Assembly: GCF_001613225.1 (NCBI RefSeq)
Contig: NZ_BDBY01000009.1
Span: 1-64,000, forward strand
Source: Nocardia pseudovaccinii NBRC 100343
Lineage (GTDB): Bacteria > Actinomycetota > Actinomycetes > Mycobacteriales > Mycobacteriaceae
Direction: 5' to 3'
Length of the DNA: 64,000 bases
Both the position numbers and the translations under genes were made by a program. The notes beneath the pieces are model-generated. The model was not told the DNA's origin, ran no database searches, and was given only the letters and a program-made list of their open reading frames with translations. Position 1 is the first letter of the stretch, and each line of letters opens with the position of its first letter. Shown in pieces: positions 56,613 through 64,000 of the stretch.

Positions 56613-58172
56613 ATGAGCCCAGCCGACCGCCCCGCCTTCTACATCACAACGGCCATCGCATACCCGAACGGTGCGCCGCACATCGGGCATGCGTACGAGT
56701 ACATCTCGTCCGACGCCCTCGCCCGCTTCAAGCGGCTCGACGGTTATGACGTCTTCTTCATGACCGGCACCGATGAGCACGGGCAGAAGATGCAGCAGAC
56801 CGCGGTGGCCGAGGGGGTGCCGGTGGAGGAGCTCGCGGCGCGCAACTCGGATGTGTTCGAGGCGATGGACAAAACGCTCGACATCTCCTACGACCGCTTC
56901 ATCCGCACCACCGATGACGACCACCAGGTGGCCAGCGCGGCGATCTGGGAGCGGATGCTCGCCAACGGCGATATCTACCTGGACAACTACTCGGGTTGGT
57001 ACTCGGTGCGCGACGAGGCGTTCTACACCGAGGAAGAAACGACACTGCTCGAGGACGGCACCCGGATCTCGACCGAATCGAAGACGCCGGTCACCTGGAC
57101 CGAGGAGTCGAACTACTTCTTCCGGCTGTCGAACTACCAGGACAAGCTGCTCGCGCTTTACGACGAACATCCCGAATTCATCGCGCCCGCAACGGCTCGC
57201 AACGAGATGGTGAGTTATGTGAAGGCGGGTCTGAAGGACCTGTCCATTTCACGCACCACCTTCGACTGGGGCGTCCCGGTGCCCGGCCATCCCGATCATG
57301 TGATGTACGTATGGGTGGACGCGCTCACCAACTACATCACCGGCGTCGGCTTCCCCGATACGGAATCCGTTGCGTTCCAGCGGTTCTGGCCCGCCGACGT
57401 GCACATCATCGGTAAGGACATCACCCGGTTCCACACCGTGTACTGGCCCGCGTTCCTGATGTCGGCCGGGATCGAATTGCCGAAACGCGTTTTCGTGCAC
57501 GGGTTCCTGTACAACAAGGGCGAGAAGATGTCCAAGTCGGTCGGCAATGTGGTCGACCCGCTGGCGCTGGTCGACGAGTACGGCGTGGACGCGGTGCGGT
57601 TCTTCCTGCTGCGCGAGATCTCCTACGGTCAGGACGGCAGCTACAGTCATGAGGCGATCGTCGGGCGGATCAATACCGATCTGGCCAATGAATTCGGCAA
57701 TCTGGTGCAGCGCAGCCTGAAGCTGGTCGCGCGCGACTGTGGCGGTGTGGTGCCGACACCGGGCGAATTCACCGAGGCCGATCGCGCCCTGCTCGACCGC
57801 GCCAATGGCCTGCTGGAGCGCTGCCGCACCGAATTCGATGCCCAGCAAATGCATTTGGCGCTGGAGGCGATCTGGCTGACGCTCGGTGAGGCCAACCGCT
57901 ACTTCTCCGCTGAGGCGCCGTGGGCGCTGGCCAAGACCGGTACCGAGGAGTCGCTGGCCCGCGAGGCGACGGTGCTGTACGTGACCATCGAACTGCTGCG
58001 CATAGTGGCGATTCTGGTGCAGCCGGTGGTGCCGGAATCGGCGGGCAAGATCCTGGATCTGCTTGCCAGCCAGAACCGTACCTTCGCCGATATCGCGACC
58101 CCACTGGTCCCGGGCACCCCGCTGCCCGAGCCCGAAGCGGTCTACCCGCGCTACGTGGAGCCGAAGAAGTAA
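56613..58172 (+). CDS. metG: Methionyl-tRNA synthetase
   Basis: Charges tRNA-Met. The 519-aa class I enzyme has [16 protein letters not shown] (HIGH motif, ~11-26), [12 protein letters not shown] (~49-60), the KMSKS loop in [13 protein letters not shown] (~300) and an anticodon-binding helical domain; the zinc-knuckle and C-terminal dimerisation domain of longer forms are absent. ATG 56613 lacks a clear ribosome site, and a TACAGT element ~10 bp upstream hints at a leaderless or short-leader transcript. Confidence 0.97.
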   Translation: MSPADRPAFYITTAIAYPNGAPHIGHAYEYISSDALARFKRLDGYDVFFMTGTDEHGQKMQQTAVAEGVPVEELAARNSDVFEAMDKTLDISYDRFIRTTDDDHQVASAAIWERMLANGDIYLDNYSGWYSVRDEAFYTEEETTLLEDGTRISTESKTPVTWTEESNYFFRLSNYQDKLLALYDEHPEFIAPATARNEMVSYVKAGLKDLSISRTTFDWGVPVPGHPDHVMYVWVDALTNYITGVGFPDTESVAFQRFWPADVHIIGKDITRFHTVYWPAFLMSAGIELPKRVFVHGFLYNKGEKMSKSVGNVVDPLALVDEYGVDAVRFFLLREISYGQDGSYSHEAIVGRINTDLANEFGNLVQRSLKLVARDCGGVVPTPGEFTEADRALLDRANGLLERCRTEFDAQQMHLALEAIWLTLGEANRYFSAEAPWALAKTGTEESLAREATVLYVTIELLRIVAILVQPVVPESAGKILDLLASQNRTFADIATPLVPGTPLPEPEAVYPRYVEPKK

Positions 58173-58360
58173 TCAGCAGAAGGCGATACGTAGCGCGAGG
58201 CGTTCCAGGTGGCTACCGCATCTGGGATAACAAGACGCGCCGCTACTGGGGTGACCACTACCAGCTGTGCCCGGACGATCTGCTGACCGAACTCAATGGC
58301 GCCGCCGATTACGCGAAGATCACCGCATTACTGAGGCGCTACCGCTCGATGAAGCGGTAG
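58172..58360 (+). pseudogene. Small conserved-looking frame after metG without a normal start
   Basis: The frame reads SRRRYVARGVPGGYRIWDNK, then a Trp/Tyr-rich stretch and DDLLTELNGAADYAKITALL before the stop, about 60 residues, and looks like real protein. No ATG, GTG or TTG occurs in frame between 57920 and this region. An ATC at 58172 overlaps the metG stop exactly where TAATG would couple two genes. It may be a gene that lost its start, a non-standard start, or a sequencing difference. I do not know the family. Confidence 0.45.
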
Positions 58361-58363
58361 CGC
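58336..58363. terminator. Hairpin at the end of the post-metG small frame
   Basis: GCGCTACCGCT pairs perfectly with AGCGGTAGCGC around a 6-nt loop; the stop codon is within the right arm. Lying between convergent transcripts, it can act in both directions, though only a weak T-rich tail follows. Confidence 0.5.
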
Positions 58364-58392
58364 TTCAGGTTCAGCCGGATCTCCGGGGAAGG

Positions 58393-59145
58393 CTACTTCC
58401 AGCGGTCGAGCAGCCGATTGATCTCGGCGGTCAGCGCCCACTGCAGCAGGGGGCCGAAGGTGATCCGGCCGACGCCCTGTTCGGCGAAGACGGCCTTATC
58501 CGACTTGTCGGGCAGCCCGACAGCACTGATCGGCCGCGGCAATTCGCTGGTCAGTCGGCGCATATCGGTATCGGAGTGCCGACCCGCCGGGAACAGCGAA
58601 TCCGCACCCGCCGCGGCGGCCAGCCGCAGGCGCGCGATGGCGCGATCGACGCGATCGCTCGCGTCACCGTCCTCGCGCATGAACAGGTCGGTGCGCGCAT
58701 TGATGACCACATGCACGCCCGCCGCGTCGGCGAATTGCCGCAAACCACGCACGAAATCGGCATGCTCCTCGGGCGTGCGCAACCGGCCGCCCTCGCTGTG
58801 CACCGTGTCCTCGATATTGAGGCCTATCGCGCCCGCCTCCAGCAGTCCCTCGATCAACTGCGCGGGTTCGAGGCCGTAACCGGATTCGATATCGACCGAC
58901 ACCGGAACCTCGACCGCACCGGTGATCTGCCGGACTCGGGTCAACAGTTCCGCGAACTTCATCCCTTCCTTATCGCTGCGTCCGATCGAGTCGGCGACCG
59001 GATGACTGCCCATGGTCAGCGCCGAAAATCCTGCCGCGACAGCGACATTCGCCGACCACGCATCCCACACCGTCGGAAAGACACCGGGATCGCCCGGGAC
59101 ATGCAATTCGAGAAACGCTTTCGCCTTGCTTTCCAAAGAGGTCAT
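58393..59145 (-). CDS. Isocitrate lyase/PEP mutase family protein
   Basis: TIM-barrel enzyme of 250 aa that makes or breaks a C-C or P-C bond in a small carboxylate. VWDAWSANVAVAAGFSALTM (~27-46), VSVDIESGYG (~83-92), GLNIEDTVH (~113-121) and INARTDLFM (~148-156) match the family, with Asp and Glu metal ligands present. The catalytic loop Cys of isocitrate lyase (KKCGH) is not seen, so oxaloacetate decarboxylase-like or PEP mutase-like activity is more likely. The ATG at 59145 starts the conserved core; others lie 12 and 51 bp upstream. Confidence 0.8.
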   Translation of the reverse strand: MTSLESKAKAFLELHVPGDPGVFPTVWDAWSANVAVAAGFSALTMGSHPVADSIGRSDKEGMKFAELLTRVRQITGAVEVPVSVDIESGYGLEPAQLIEGLLEAGAIGLNIEDTVHSEGGRLRTPEEHADFVRGLRQFADAAGVHVVINARTDLFMREDGDASDRVDRAIARLRLAAAAGADSLFPAGRHSDTDMRRLTSELPRPISAVGLPDKSDKAVFAEQGVGRITFGPLLQWALTAEINRLLDRWK

Positions 59146-59232
59146 GACACCGATCATCGTCGCGCCCGTGATCGATAGCACTATGACACTCCCCATCCGG
59201 CCGCCCGGGAGTGTCGGCGATGGCGAGTCGCG

Positions 59233-60093
59233 CTAGGAACTGTCACCGCCGTTGCGGCGCGCGGTCAGCACCGCGTCGTACAGTTCGCGGCGGGAAACTC
59301 CGGCCTCGGCGGCCACCTGGGCGCAGGCGTCCTTGAGGCGAATACCTTCGGCGGTCAGCGATTCGACCTCGTCGACCAGATCGGCGGGATCGGCGGCGAC
59401 GGGTTGGGCGCCCGCGAGGACGACGGTGATCTCACCGCGCGCCCCATCGACCGCCCAGGCGGCTAGTTCGCCGAGGGTGCCGCGGACGACCTCCTCGTAT
59501 GTCTTGGTCAGTTCCCGGCAGACCGCGGCCCGCCGGTCCGGACCGAGCACCTCGACCGCGTCGGCCAGACAGTCGGCGAGCCGGTGCGGTGCCTCGAAGA
59601 ATACGCAGGCGCGCGGCTCGGTGAGCAAGGTGCGCAACCACTCTCGACGCTGGCCGGATTTGCGCGGCGCGAATCCGTCGAAACAGAAGCGTTCCACCGG
59701 GAGCGCGGACAGTGCCAGTGCGGTGGTCACCGCCGACGGTCCCGGCAGGCAGGTGACCGGCAGCTGACGCTCGACACAGGCCACCACCATGCGATAACCC
59801 GGATCGCTCACCGAGGGCATGCCCGCATCGGTCACCAGCAGCACCGTGCTGCCGCCTTCGATCTCATCGAGCAGCGCCGGAATCTTGGCGGACTCCACGT
59901 GGTCGTCGAACCGCAGGACCCGCCCGGTGATCTCCACCTGCAGTGCCTTGGCGAGGGAGCGGGTGCGCCGGGTGTCCTCGGCCGCGATGATCTCGGCGGA
60001 TCCGAGCGCCTCGCGTAGCCGCTGTGAGGCGTCGCCGATCTCGCCCATCGGCGTCGCCGCGAGCACCAATCGCCCCACTTGGTCCGCCACCAC
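59233..60093 (-). CDS. rsmI: 16S rRNA (cytidine(1402)-2'-O)-methyltransferase RsmI
   Basis: Methylates the ribose of C1402 in the decoding centre with SAM. The 286-aa tetrapyrrole-methylase-fold protein has LVLAATPMGEIGDASQRLRE (~9-28), AAEDTRRTRSL (~37-47), VTDAGMPSVSDPG (~88-100), CLPGPSAVTTALALSAL and FFEAPHRL. It starts with GTG, preceded by GGAGG. Its leader carries the 33-bp motif at 60182 also found before mfd. Confidence 0.96.
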   Translation of the reverse strand: MVADQVGRLVLAATPMGEIGDASQRLREALGSAEIIAAEDTRRTRSLAKALQVEITGRVLRFDDHVESAKIPALLDEIEGGSTVLLVTDAGMPSVSDPGYRMVVACVERQLPVTCLPGPSAVTTALALSALPVERFCFDGFAPRKSGQRREWLRTLLTEPRACVFFEAPHRLADCLADAVEVLGPDRRAAVCRELTKTYEEVVRGTLGELAAWAVDGARGEITVVLAGAQPVAADPADLVDEVESLTAEGIRLKDACAQVAAEAGVSRRELYDAVLTARRNGGDSS

Positions 60094-60126
60094 GCTCCTC
60101 CGCCTCCCCGGGCCTTTTGCCGGTCG

Positions 60127-60195
60127 TCAACGCACTTGGCCGGACCGGCGGTTGGGTGCGCGACGAGTTCTGGGCGCACCCGATGAGTTACCCAT
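60127..60195 (-). CDS. Possible upstream ORF in the rsmI leader
   Basis: A 22-codon frame beginning MGNSS, ending 34 bp before rsmI. Its start falls inside the motif shared with the mfd leader, but the remainder (rich in Arg) is unrelated to the mfd frame. An 8-bp inverted repeat GGGTGCGC/GCGCACCC lies just after the motif. Function is speculative. Confidence 0.25.
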   Translation of the reverse strand: MGNSSGAPRTRRAPNRRSGQVR

Positions 60196-60214
60196 GCCCT
60201 CACGAAATCAGTCG
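60182..60214 (-). repeat. 33-bp motif, copy 2 (rsmI leader)
   Basis: Agrees with the copy at 21482-21514 at 30 of 33 positions, including ATGGGTAACTCATC and GATTTCGTGAG. It lies 89 bp upstream of rsmI. The remainder of the 296-bp gap to pmt contains no other recognised element apart from the pmt promoter. Confidence 0.6.
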
Positions 60215-60389
60215 CGACCTTCGCTGGAGAAAGATTCTCTCACCATAGGAAAACGAATCCGGTGCTGGGTGATCACGCCGACGTGGATACTCATCTCGCA
60301 ACATCTGGCCCGCTGCTCAGGGTGTGATTCGCGCGGCGGCGCGCTCACCGGTGCGGGTCACGGTGGCTCGAACAGCATACGATCGGGGC

Positions 60390-61991
60390 GTGACCCAGGT
60401 GACCGACCAGCGCGCGACCGTAGCCGGGGCCGTGCCCTCTTGGTCGAGCCCCGCGCCCCTGCGTCCATCGCCCGACTTCGGGCCGCTCGACAAGCTCCAG
60501 GGGTGGGTGGTCACCGCGGTACTCACCGCGATCGCGGCGTTGACGCGGTTCATCCTGCTGGACTATCCGACCGACGCCTACACCCCGGTCTTCGACGAGA
60601 AGCATTACGCGCCACAGGCCTGGCAGATCCTCACCGGCGGTGGCGTCGAGGACAATCCCGCATACGGGTTGGTGGTGCATCCCCCGATCGGCAAACAGCT
60701 GATCGCGGTGGGCGAGTGGATGTTCGGCTACAACGGCTGGGGTTGGCGATTCAGTGCGGCGCTGGCGGGCACCATCCTGGTGCTGCTGGTCATCCGGATC
60801 GTGCGCCGGTTGGCGCGGTCCACCATGGTGGGCGCGATCGCGGGCATTCTGCTGATCGCCGACGGACTCACCTTCGTCTCCTCTCGCATCGGCATGCTCG
60901 ACATCTTCATGGCGGTGCTGGTCACCGCCGCATTCGGCGGTCTGATCGTGGACCGCGACGAGGTGCGCGCCCGAATCGCCAAGGCGGACTACGAGGGTCG
61001 GATCGATGCGAGCGAATGGGGTCCGCGACTCGGCGTGCGCTGGTGGCGCTTCGGCGCCGGTGTACTGCTCGGACTGTCCTGCGGCACAAAGTGGTCCGGG
61101 ATGTACTTCATCATCGCGTTCGGACTCATGAGCGTCTATTTCGACATGTCCGCGCGGCGCGCCTACGGTGTGCGGCGGCCCTGGGTCGGCACGGCCGTGC
61201 GCGATGTCGGGCCCGCGCTGTACTCGTTGGTGCTGATTCCGCTCGGGGTGTATCTGGCCAGTTACTGGGCCTGGTTCGCCAGTGAGGACGGTGTCTTCCG
61301 GTATGCGGTCGGCAATCAGGTCGGTCGCGACGGTCCGTGGTCGTGGCTGCCGAGCGCGCTGCGCTCGCTGTGGTATTACAGCGGCGAAACGCTGCGGTTC
61401 CACGAGGGCCTGACCAATTCGGCAGGTAACCATCACCCCTGGGAATCCAAGCCGTGGACCTGGCCGATGGGGCTGCGGCCGATGCTCTACTACTACGCCG
61501 ACAGCGGTGTCACCGGGTGCGGTCAAACCCAGTGCGTCAAGGCCGTGATGCTGATCGGCACCCCGGCGATCTGGTGGATCGCATTCCCGGTGCTGGGCTG
61601 GATGCTGTGGCGCACTGTGGTCCGTCGGGACTGGCGCTATGCGGCGGTGCTCACCGGATACGGCGCCGGACTCATTCCCTGGTTCTTCACCCTCGATCGG
61701 CAGATGTACTACTTCTACGCCGTGCCGCTGGCCCCGTTCCTGGTGATGGGGATCGCACTGGTGTGCGGCGATATTCTCGGCCCCGCCCGCTCGGTGCACA
61801 TACCGCGAAGTCCGGCGGGCACCTATCTGCCCGCGGTCCCCAGTGAACGGCGCAGCCTCGGACTGCTCGCGGTCTGCATCTACCTCGGCCTGGTGATCGC
61901 CAATTTCATCTGGCTCTGGCCGATTCTGACCGCGCTGCCGATTACGCCCGGCAACTGGCACGACCATCTCTGGCTGCCCAGTTGGCGCTGA
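60390..61991 (+). CDS. pmt: Polyprenyl-phosphate-mannose protein mannosyltransferase (GT39)
   Basis: O-mannosylates exported proteins during Sec translocation, using polyprenyl-phosphomannose. The 533-aa membrane protein has about ten hydrophobic segments and the catalytic loop FDEKHYAPQAWQ (~70-81) with the Asp-Glu pair, plus GLVVHPPIGKQLIA, AGNHHPWESKPWTWP (~350) and the terminal WLPSWR, all as in Rv1002c. GTG at 60390 has no spaced ribosome site but a CATACGAT element just upstream, suggesting a leaderless transcript. Confidence 0.95.
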   Translation: MTQVTDQRATVAGAVPSWSSPAPLRPSPDFGPLDKLQGWVVTAVLTAIAALTRFILLDYPTDAYTPVFDEKHYAPQAWQILTGGGVEDNPAYGLVVHPPIGKQLIAVGEWMFGYNGWGWRFSAALAGTILVLLVIRIVRRLARSTMVGAIAGILLIADGLTFVSSRIGMLDIFMAVLVTAAFGGLIVDRDEVRARIAKADYEGRIDASEWGPRLGVRWWRFGAGVLLGLSCGTKWSGMYFIIAFGLMSVYFDMSARRAYGVRRPWVGTAVRDVGPALYSLVLIPLGVYLASYWAWFASEDGVFRYAVGNQVGRDGPWSWLPSALRSLWYYSGETLRFHEGLTNSAGNHHPWESKPWTWPMGLRPMLYYYADSGVTGCGQTQCVKAVMLIGTPAIWWIAFPVLGWMLWRTVVRRDWRYAAVLTGYGAGLIPWFFTLDRQMYYFYAVPLAPFLVMGIALVCGDILGPARSVHIPRSPAGTYLPAVPSERRSLGLLAVCIYLGLVIANFIWLWPILTALPITPGNWHDHLWLPSWR

Positions 61992-61994
61992 GGA

Positions 61995-62354
61995 CTAACT
62001 CTCCAGAGCCGCTCTGACGTACTTCAGGGCCGCCTCGTCATCGAGACCGAGCCGTCTGATGGTGGCGACGTATTCGATCGCGGCGCGCCCTGCCAGATCC
62101 TTGGTCGGGTCACCCGAGGACGCGATGAAAGATCCTTGCCTGCCCCGGGTTTCGACGACCCCATCGGCCTCGAGTTCCCGATAGGCACGAGCGACGGTAT
62201 TCGGCGCCAGCCCGAGTTGCGCGGCCAGCGCTCGCACCGTCGGGATCTTCGTTCCCGCCGTCAACTCCCCTGAGCGCACCTGCGCGATGACACCCAGCCG
62301 CAGCTGCTCGTAGGGCGGAATCGACGAATCATGGGTCACGGTAATGGTGAACAT
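61995..62354 (-). CDS. GntR family regulator, YtrA type
   Basis: A 119-aa repressor with only the winged helix-turn-helix (PPYEQLRLGVIAQVRSGEL, ~13-31; VRALAAQLGLAPNTVARAYR, ~40-59) and a short C-terminal dimerisation tail, the YtrA layout. It starts 7 bp after the arcA stop on the same strand, so it is probably translated from the arcA message and may control that operon or a nearby transporter. It converges on pmt with a 3-bp gap. Confidence 0.87.
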   Translation of the reverse strand: MFTITVTHDSSIPPYEQLRLGVIAQVRSGELTAGTKIPTVRALAAQLGLAPNTVARAYRELEADGVVETRGRQGSFIASSGDPTKDLAGRAAIEYVATIRRLGLDDEAALKYVRAALES

Positions 62355-62361
62355 CGCACGC

Positions 62362-63660
62362 TCACACGTCATCTCGGGACAGCGGGCAGGACATGCACCG
62401 CGGTCCGCCGCGGCCGGAACCCAATTCGGAGCCAGGAATGCGCAGCACCTCGATGCCCGCGTCCTCGAGCCGCGCATTGGTCATATCGTTGCGCTCGTAT
62501 GCCACGACCACGCCCGGCGCGAGCGCCAGCGTGTTGTTGCCGTCGTCCCACTGCTCGCGTTCAGCGGTGACCACATCGAGCCCGGTATCGATGACCCGCA
62601 GCTTGCCGATGCCCATCGCATCCGCGGCGGCGGGCAGGAACGGATCGGGGCCGCGCATGCTCACCCTCGCCTGGTCGTTACGTCCGCCGTAATCGTCCTC
62701 GCGATGAATCGTGAACGCGCACAGTGAATCCCGGACCGCCGGATACATCACGACGGCATCGGTATCGACCATGGTGCAGACCGTGTCCAGGTGCATGGTC
62801 GCGCGACTCTGGGCGATCGGGACGACCAGCACGGTGTGGGCCAGATCGTCGTCGAACAGACTGCGCGCCAACGCTTCCGCGCCAGCGGGTGAGGTACGCT
62901 CGCCGACCCCGACCGCGACCACGCCGGGCGCGAGCAACAACACATCACCGCCCTCGATCGGCGCGGTATGCGATTCGTAGGCCCGCCGCACGCCGAGGAA
63001 GCGCGGATGGAATGCGTAGATGAGATCGGTCAGCGAGGTCTCGCGCATCCGAGCGGGCAGGGCGAGTGAGGTGATCGCCACCCTCGGACCGACCCAGAAT
63101 GACGAATCCCTGGTGAACAGCAGATTCGGCAGCGGATCGATGACGAAATCCGCACCGTGGTGCATGCGCCGCACCAGCGAGGTGTTGTCCCCCTCGAAGG
63201 GCAGTTCGTCGAAGGTCATCCCGGCCATCAGGATGTTGGCCAGATCCCTGGCCCGGACGCCGCGCAGGAAGGCCGCGAGCTCGTCGGCCAGCATGTGTCC
63301 GAGTTTGCGTGCGTCGACGGCGCCGGAGATGCCCTGGATGCGGGCCGCCCCGCTGACCGAGAGAGTTTCGGCGAGCAGATCGGCGAGTAGCAGCACCTCG
63401 ACGCCGCGTTCGCGCAGCACCCCGGAGAAGATGTCGTGCTCCTGCTGGGCCCGCTCGACCCAGGGAATGCCGTCGAAGAGCAATTGATCGTTATTGCGCG
63501 GGGTCAGCCGCCGCAATTCGTCGCCTGGCCGGTGCAGCAGCACCGTGCGCAGGGTCCCGACCTCCGAGCTGACCGCCAGCCGACCGTCCGGATCGCCGAC
63601 ACCGTCCAACTCATCGTCCGCACCGCCATCGTGCCCCGCCCGCACCGCGTCTGCTCCCAT
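62362..63660 (-). CDS. arcA: Arginine deiminase
   Basis: Converts arginine to citrulline and ammonia in the cytosol. The 432-aa protein carries [13 protein letters not shown] (~180), IEGGDVLLL (~235), [10 protein letters not shown] with the catalytic His (~290) and the nucleophile Cys in [10 protein letters not shown] at the C-terminus. The ATG at 63660 is preferred to one 13 codons upstream. No arcB, arcC or arcD follows, so it is not a complete fermentation pathway; it may serve acid stress or nitrogen supply. Confidence 0.96.
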   Translation of the reverse strand: MGADAVRAGHDGGADDELDGVGDPDGRLAVSSEVGTLRTVLLHRPGDELRRLTPRNNDQLLFDGIPWVERAQQEHDIFSGVLRERGVEVLLLADLLAETLSVSGAARIQGISGAVDARKLGHMLADELAAFLRGVRARDLANILMAGMTFDELPFEGDNTSLVRRMHHGADFVIDPLPNLLFTRDSSFWVGPRVAITSLALPARMRETSLTDLIYAFHPRFLGVRRAYESHTAPIEGGDVLLLAPGVVAVGVGERTSPAGAEALARSLFDDDLAHTVLVVPIAQSRATMHLDTVCTMVDTDAVVMYPAVRDSLCAFTIHREDDYGGRNDQARVSMRGPDPFLPAAADAMGIGKLRVIDTGLDVVTAEREQWDDGNNTLALAPGVVVAYERNDMTNARLEDAGIEVLRIPGSELGSGRGGPRCMSCPLSRDDV

Positions 63661-63730
63661 GATCCGACCGTAGTTCGCCGAAGGCGTAAGAGCACGCAAT
63701 TGGGTGTCTCCGATTCCGACCCCAGCACAC

Positions 63731-63753
63731 CCTAACCTGAAGTATTGTTTAGG
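63731..63753. promoter_or_regulatory. CCTAA-N13-TTAGG dyad before the SoxR-like gene
   Basis: An inverted repeat CCTAA (63731) and TTAGG (63749) centred ~28 bp upstream of the SoxR-like start. MerR-family regulators usually bind a dyad between -35 and -10, so this is a plausible autoregulatory site. It does not match the IdeR consensus. Confidence 0.4.
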
Positions 63754-63769
63754 TGAATGGAGGAGCGTG

Positions 63770-64000
63770 ATGTCGACAACCGATTGGCGAGCGAAGGAGC
63801 TGACCCCCGGGCAGCTGTCCGAGCGTAGCGGAGTAGCGGTCTCCGCGTTGCACTTCTACGAACGCGAGGGTCTCATTTCGAGTCGTCGCACGAGTGGAAA
63901 TCAACGCAGATACGCCCGCGAAACGCTGCGCCGCGTCGCCTTCATCCGCATCTCCCAGCGGGTCGGCATTCCGTTGAGCGAAATCCGCGCCGCGCTGGAC
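63770..64000 (+). CDS. soxR: MerR family regulator, SoxR-like, partial
   Basis: Redox-sensing activator; the right edge cuts the gene after ~77 residues. The N-terminus reads [20 protein letters not shown] (~11-30), [20 protein letters not shown] and [20 protein letters not shown], the SoxR form of the MerR DNA-binding domain. The [2Fe-2S] cysteine cluster expected near residue 120-130 is beyond the window. GGAGG precedes the ATG. It is divergent from arcA. Confidence 0.85.
   Translation, partial: MSTTDWRAKELTPGQLSERSGVAVSALHFYEREGLISSRRTSGNQRRYARETLRRVAFIRISQRVGIPLSEIRAALD

Noticed and set aside
63720..63769. An IdeR box before the SoxR-like gene
   Set aside because: The CCTAA and TTAGG arms are too far apart and in the wrong order for the 19-bp iron box.

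Overview
The window is chromosomal DNA of a high-GC actinobacterium in the order Mycobacteriales, most likely Nocardia or a close relative. This is inferred from many GTG/TTG starts, 4-nt ATGA and 1-nt TGATG gene overlaps, IdeR-type iron boxes, an ergothioneine cluster, RpfB, protein O-mannosyltransferase, and gene order resembling M. tuberculosis Rv1001-Rv1021 (arcA, pmt, rsmI, metG, tatD, rpfB, ksgA, ispE, a pks16-like ligase, pth, rplY, prs, glmU, tRNA-Gln, a TetR, mfd, mazG). No rRNA, phage, IS element or CRISPR array was seen; there is one tRNA.

1-11.4 kb: an accessory locus that looks iron-controlled. A family-5 ABC importer (partial ATPase, two permeases, lipoprotein binding protein) reads leftward. 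A four-gene operon reads rightward: an Fe(II)/2-oxoglutarate amino-acid hydroxylase, an SbnB-like dehydrogenase, a fold-III PLP decarboxylase and an SbnA-like synthase. A MATE exporter follows behind its own promoter, then a lone PEP-utilising-enzyme barrel. Near-consensus IdeR boxes precede the importer, the operon and the exporter. SbnA/SbnB chemistry gives L-2,3-diaminopropionate, so the locus may make, export and re-import a small aminopolycarboxylate metallophore without a visible NRPS or NIS synthetase. It is the best candidate here for an undescribed system.

11.4-17.7 kb: TerD, a flavin split-barrel protein, a 663-bp gap with a fourth IdeR-like box and a nested hairpin, a Stealth sugar-phosphotransferase convergent with an Rv0805-type phosphodiesterase, a glycerol-dehydrogenase-like protein, then mazG coupled to mfd. 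21.5-26 kb: two TetR regulators, tRNA-Gln, glmU-prs and a terminator. 26-35 kb: two DUF4190 membrane proteins, a DUF2461 protein, egtABCD leftward, and an egtE-like gene coupled to rnz rightward. 35-42 kb: a TetR/acyltransferase pair with clear operators, a FAAL-like ligase, pth, rplY and prfC. 42-46 kb: two Abi-alpha (DUF4393) paralogues around a DUF445 membrane protein. 46-53 kb: an ABC-F ATPase, an LLM oxidoreductase, ispE, an SDR/TetR pair and a small copper operon. 53-64 kb: ksgA, rpfB, tatD, metG, rsmI, pmt, a GntR regulator, arcA and the start of a SoxR-like gene.

Non-coding structure worth attention: a ~250-bp dispersed repeat present twice, each time between convergent genes, with a + strand hairpin kept by G-U pairs; a 33-bp motif shared by the mfd and rsmI leaders that starts a short MGNSS upstream ORF in each; several palindromic operators; and a conserved-looking small frame after metG that has ATC where ATG would be expected.
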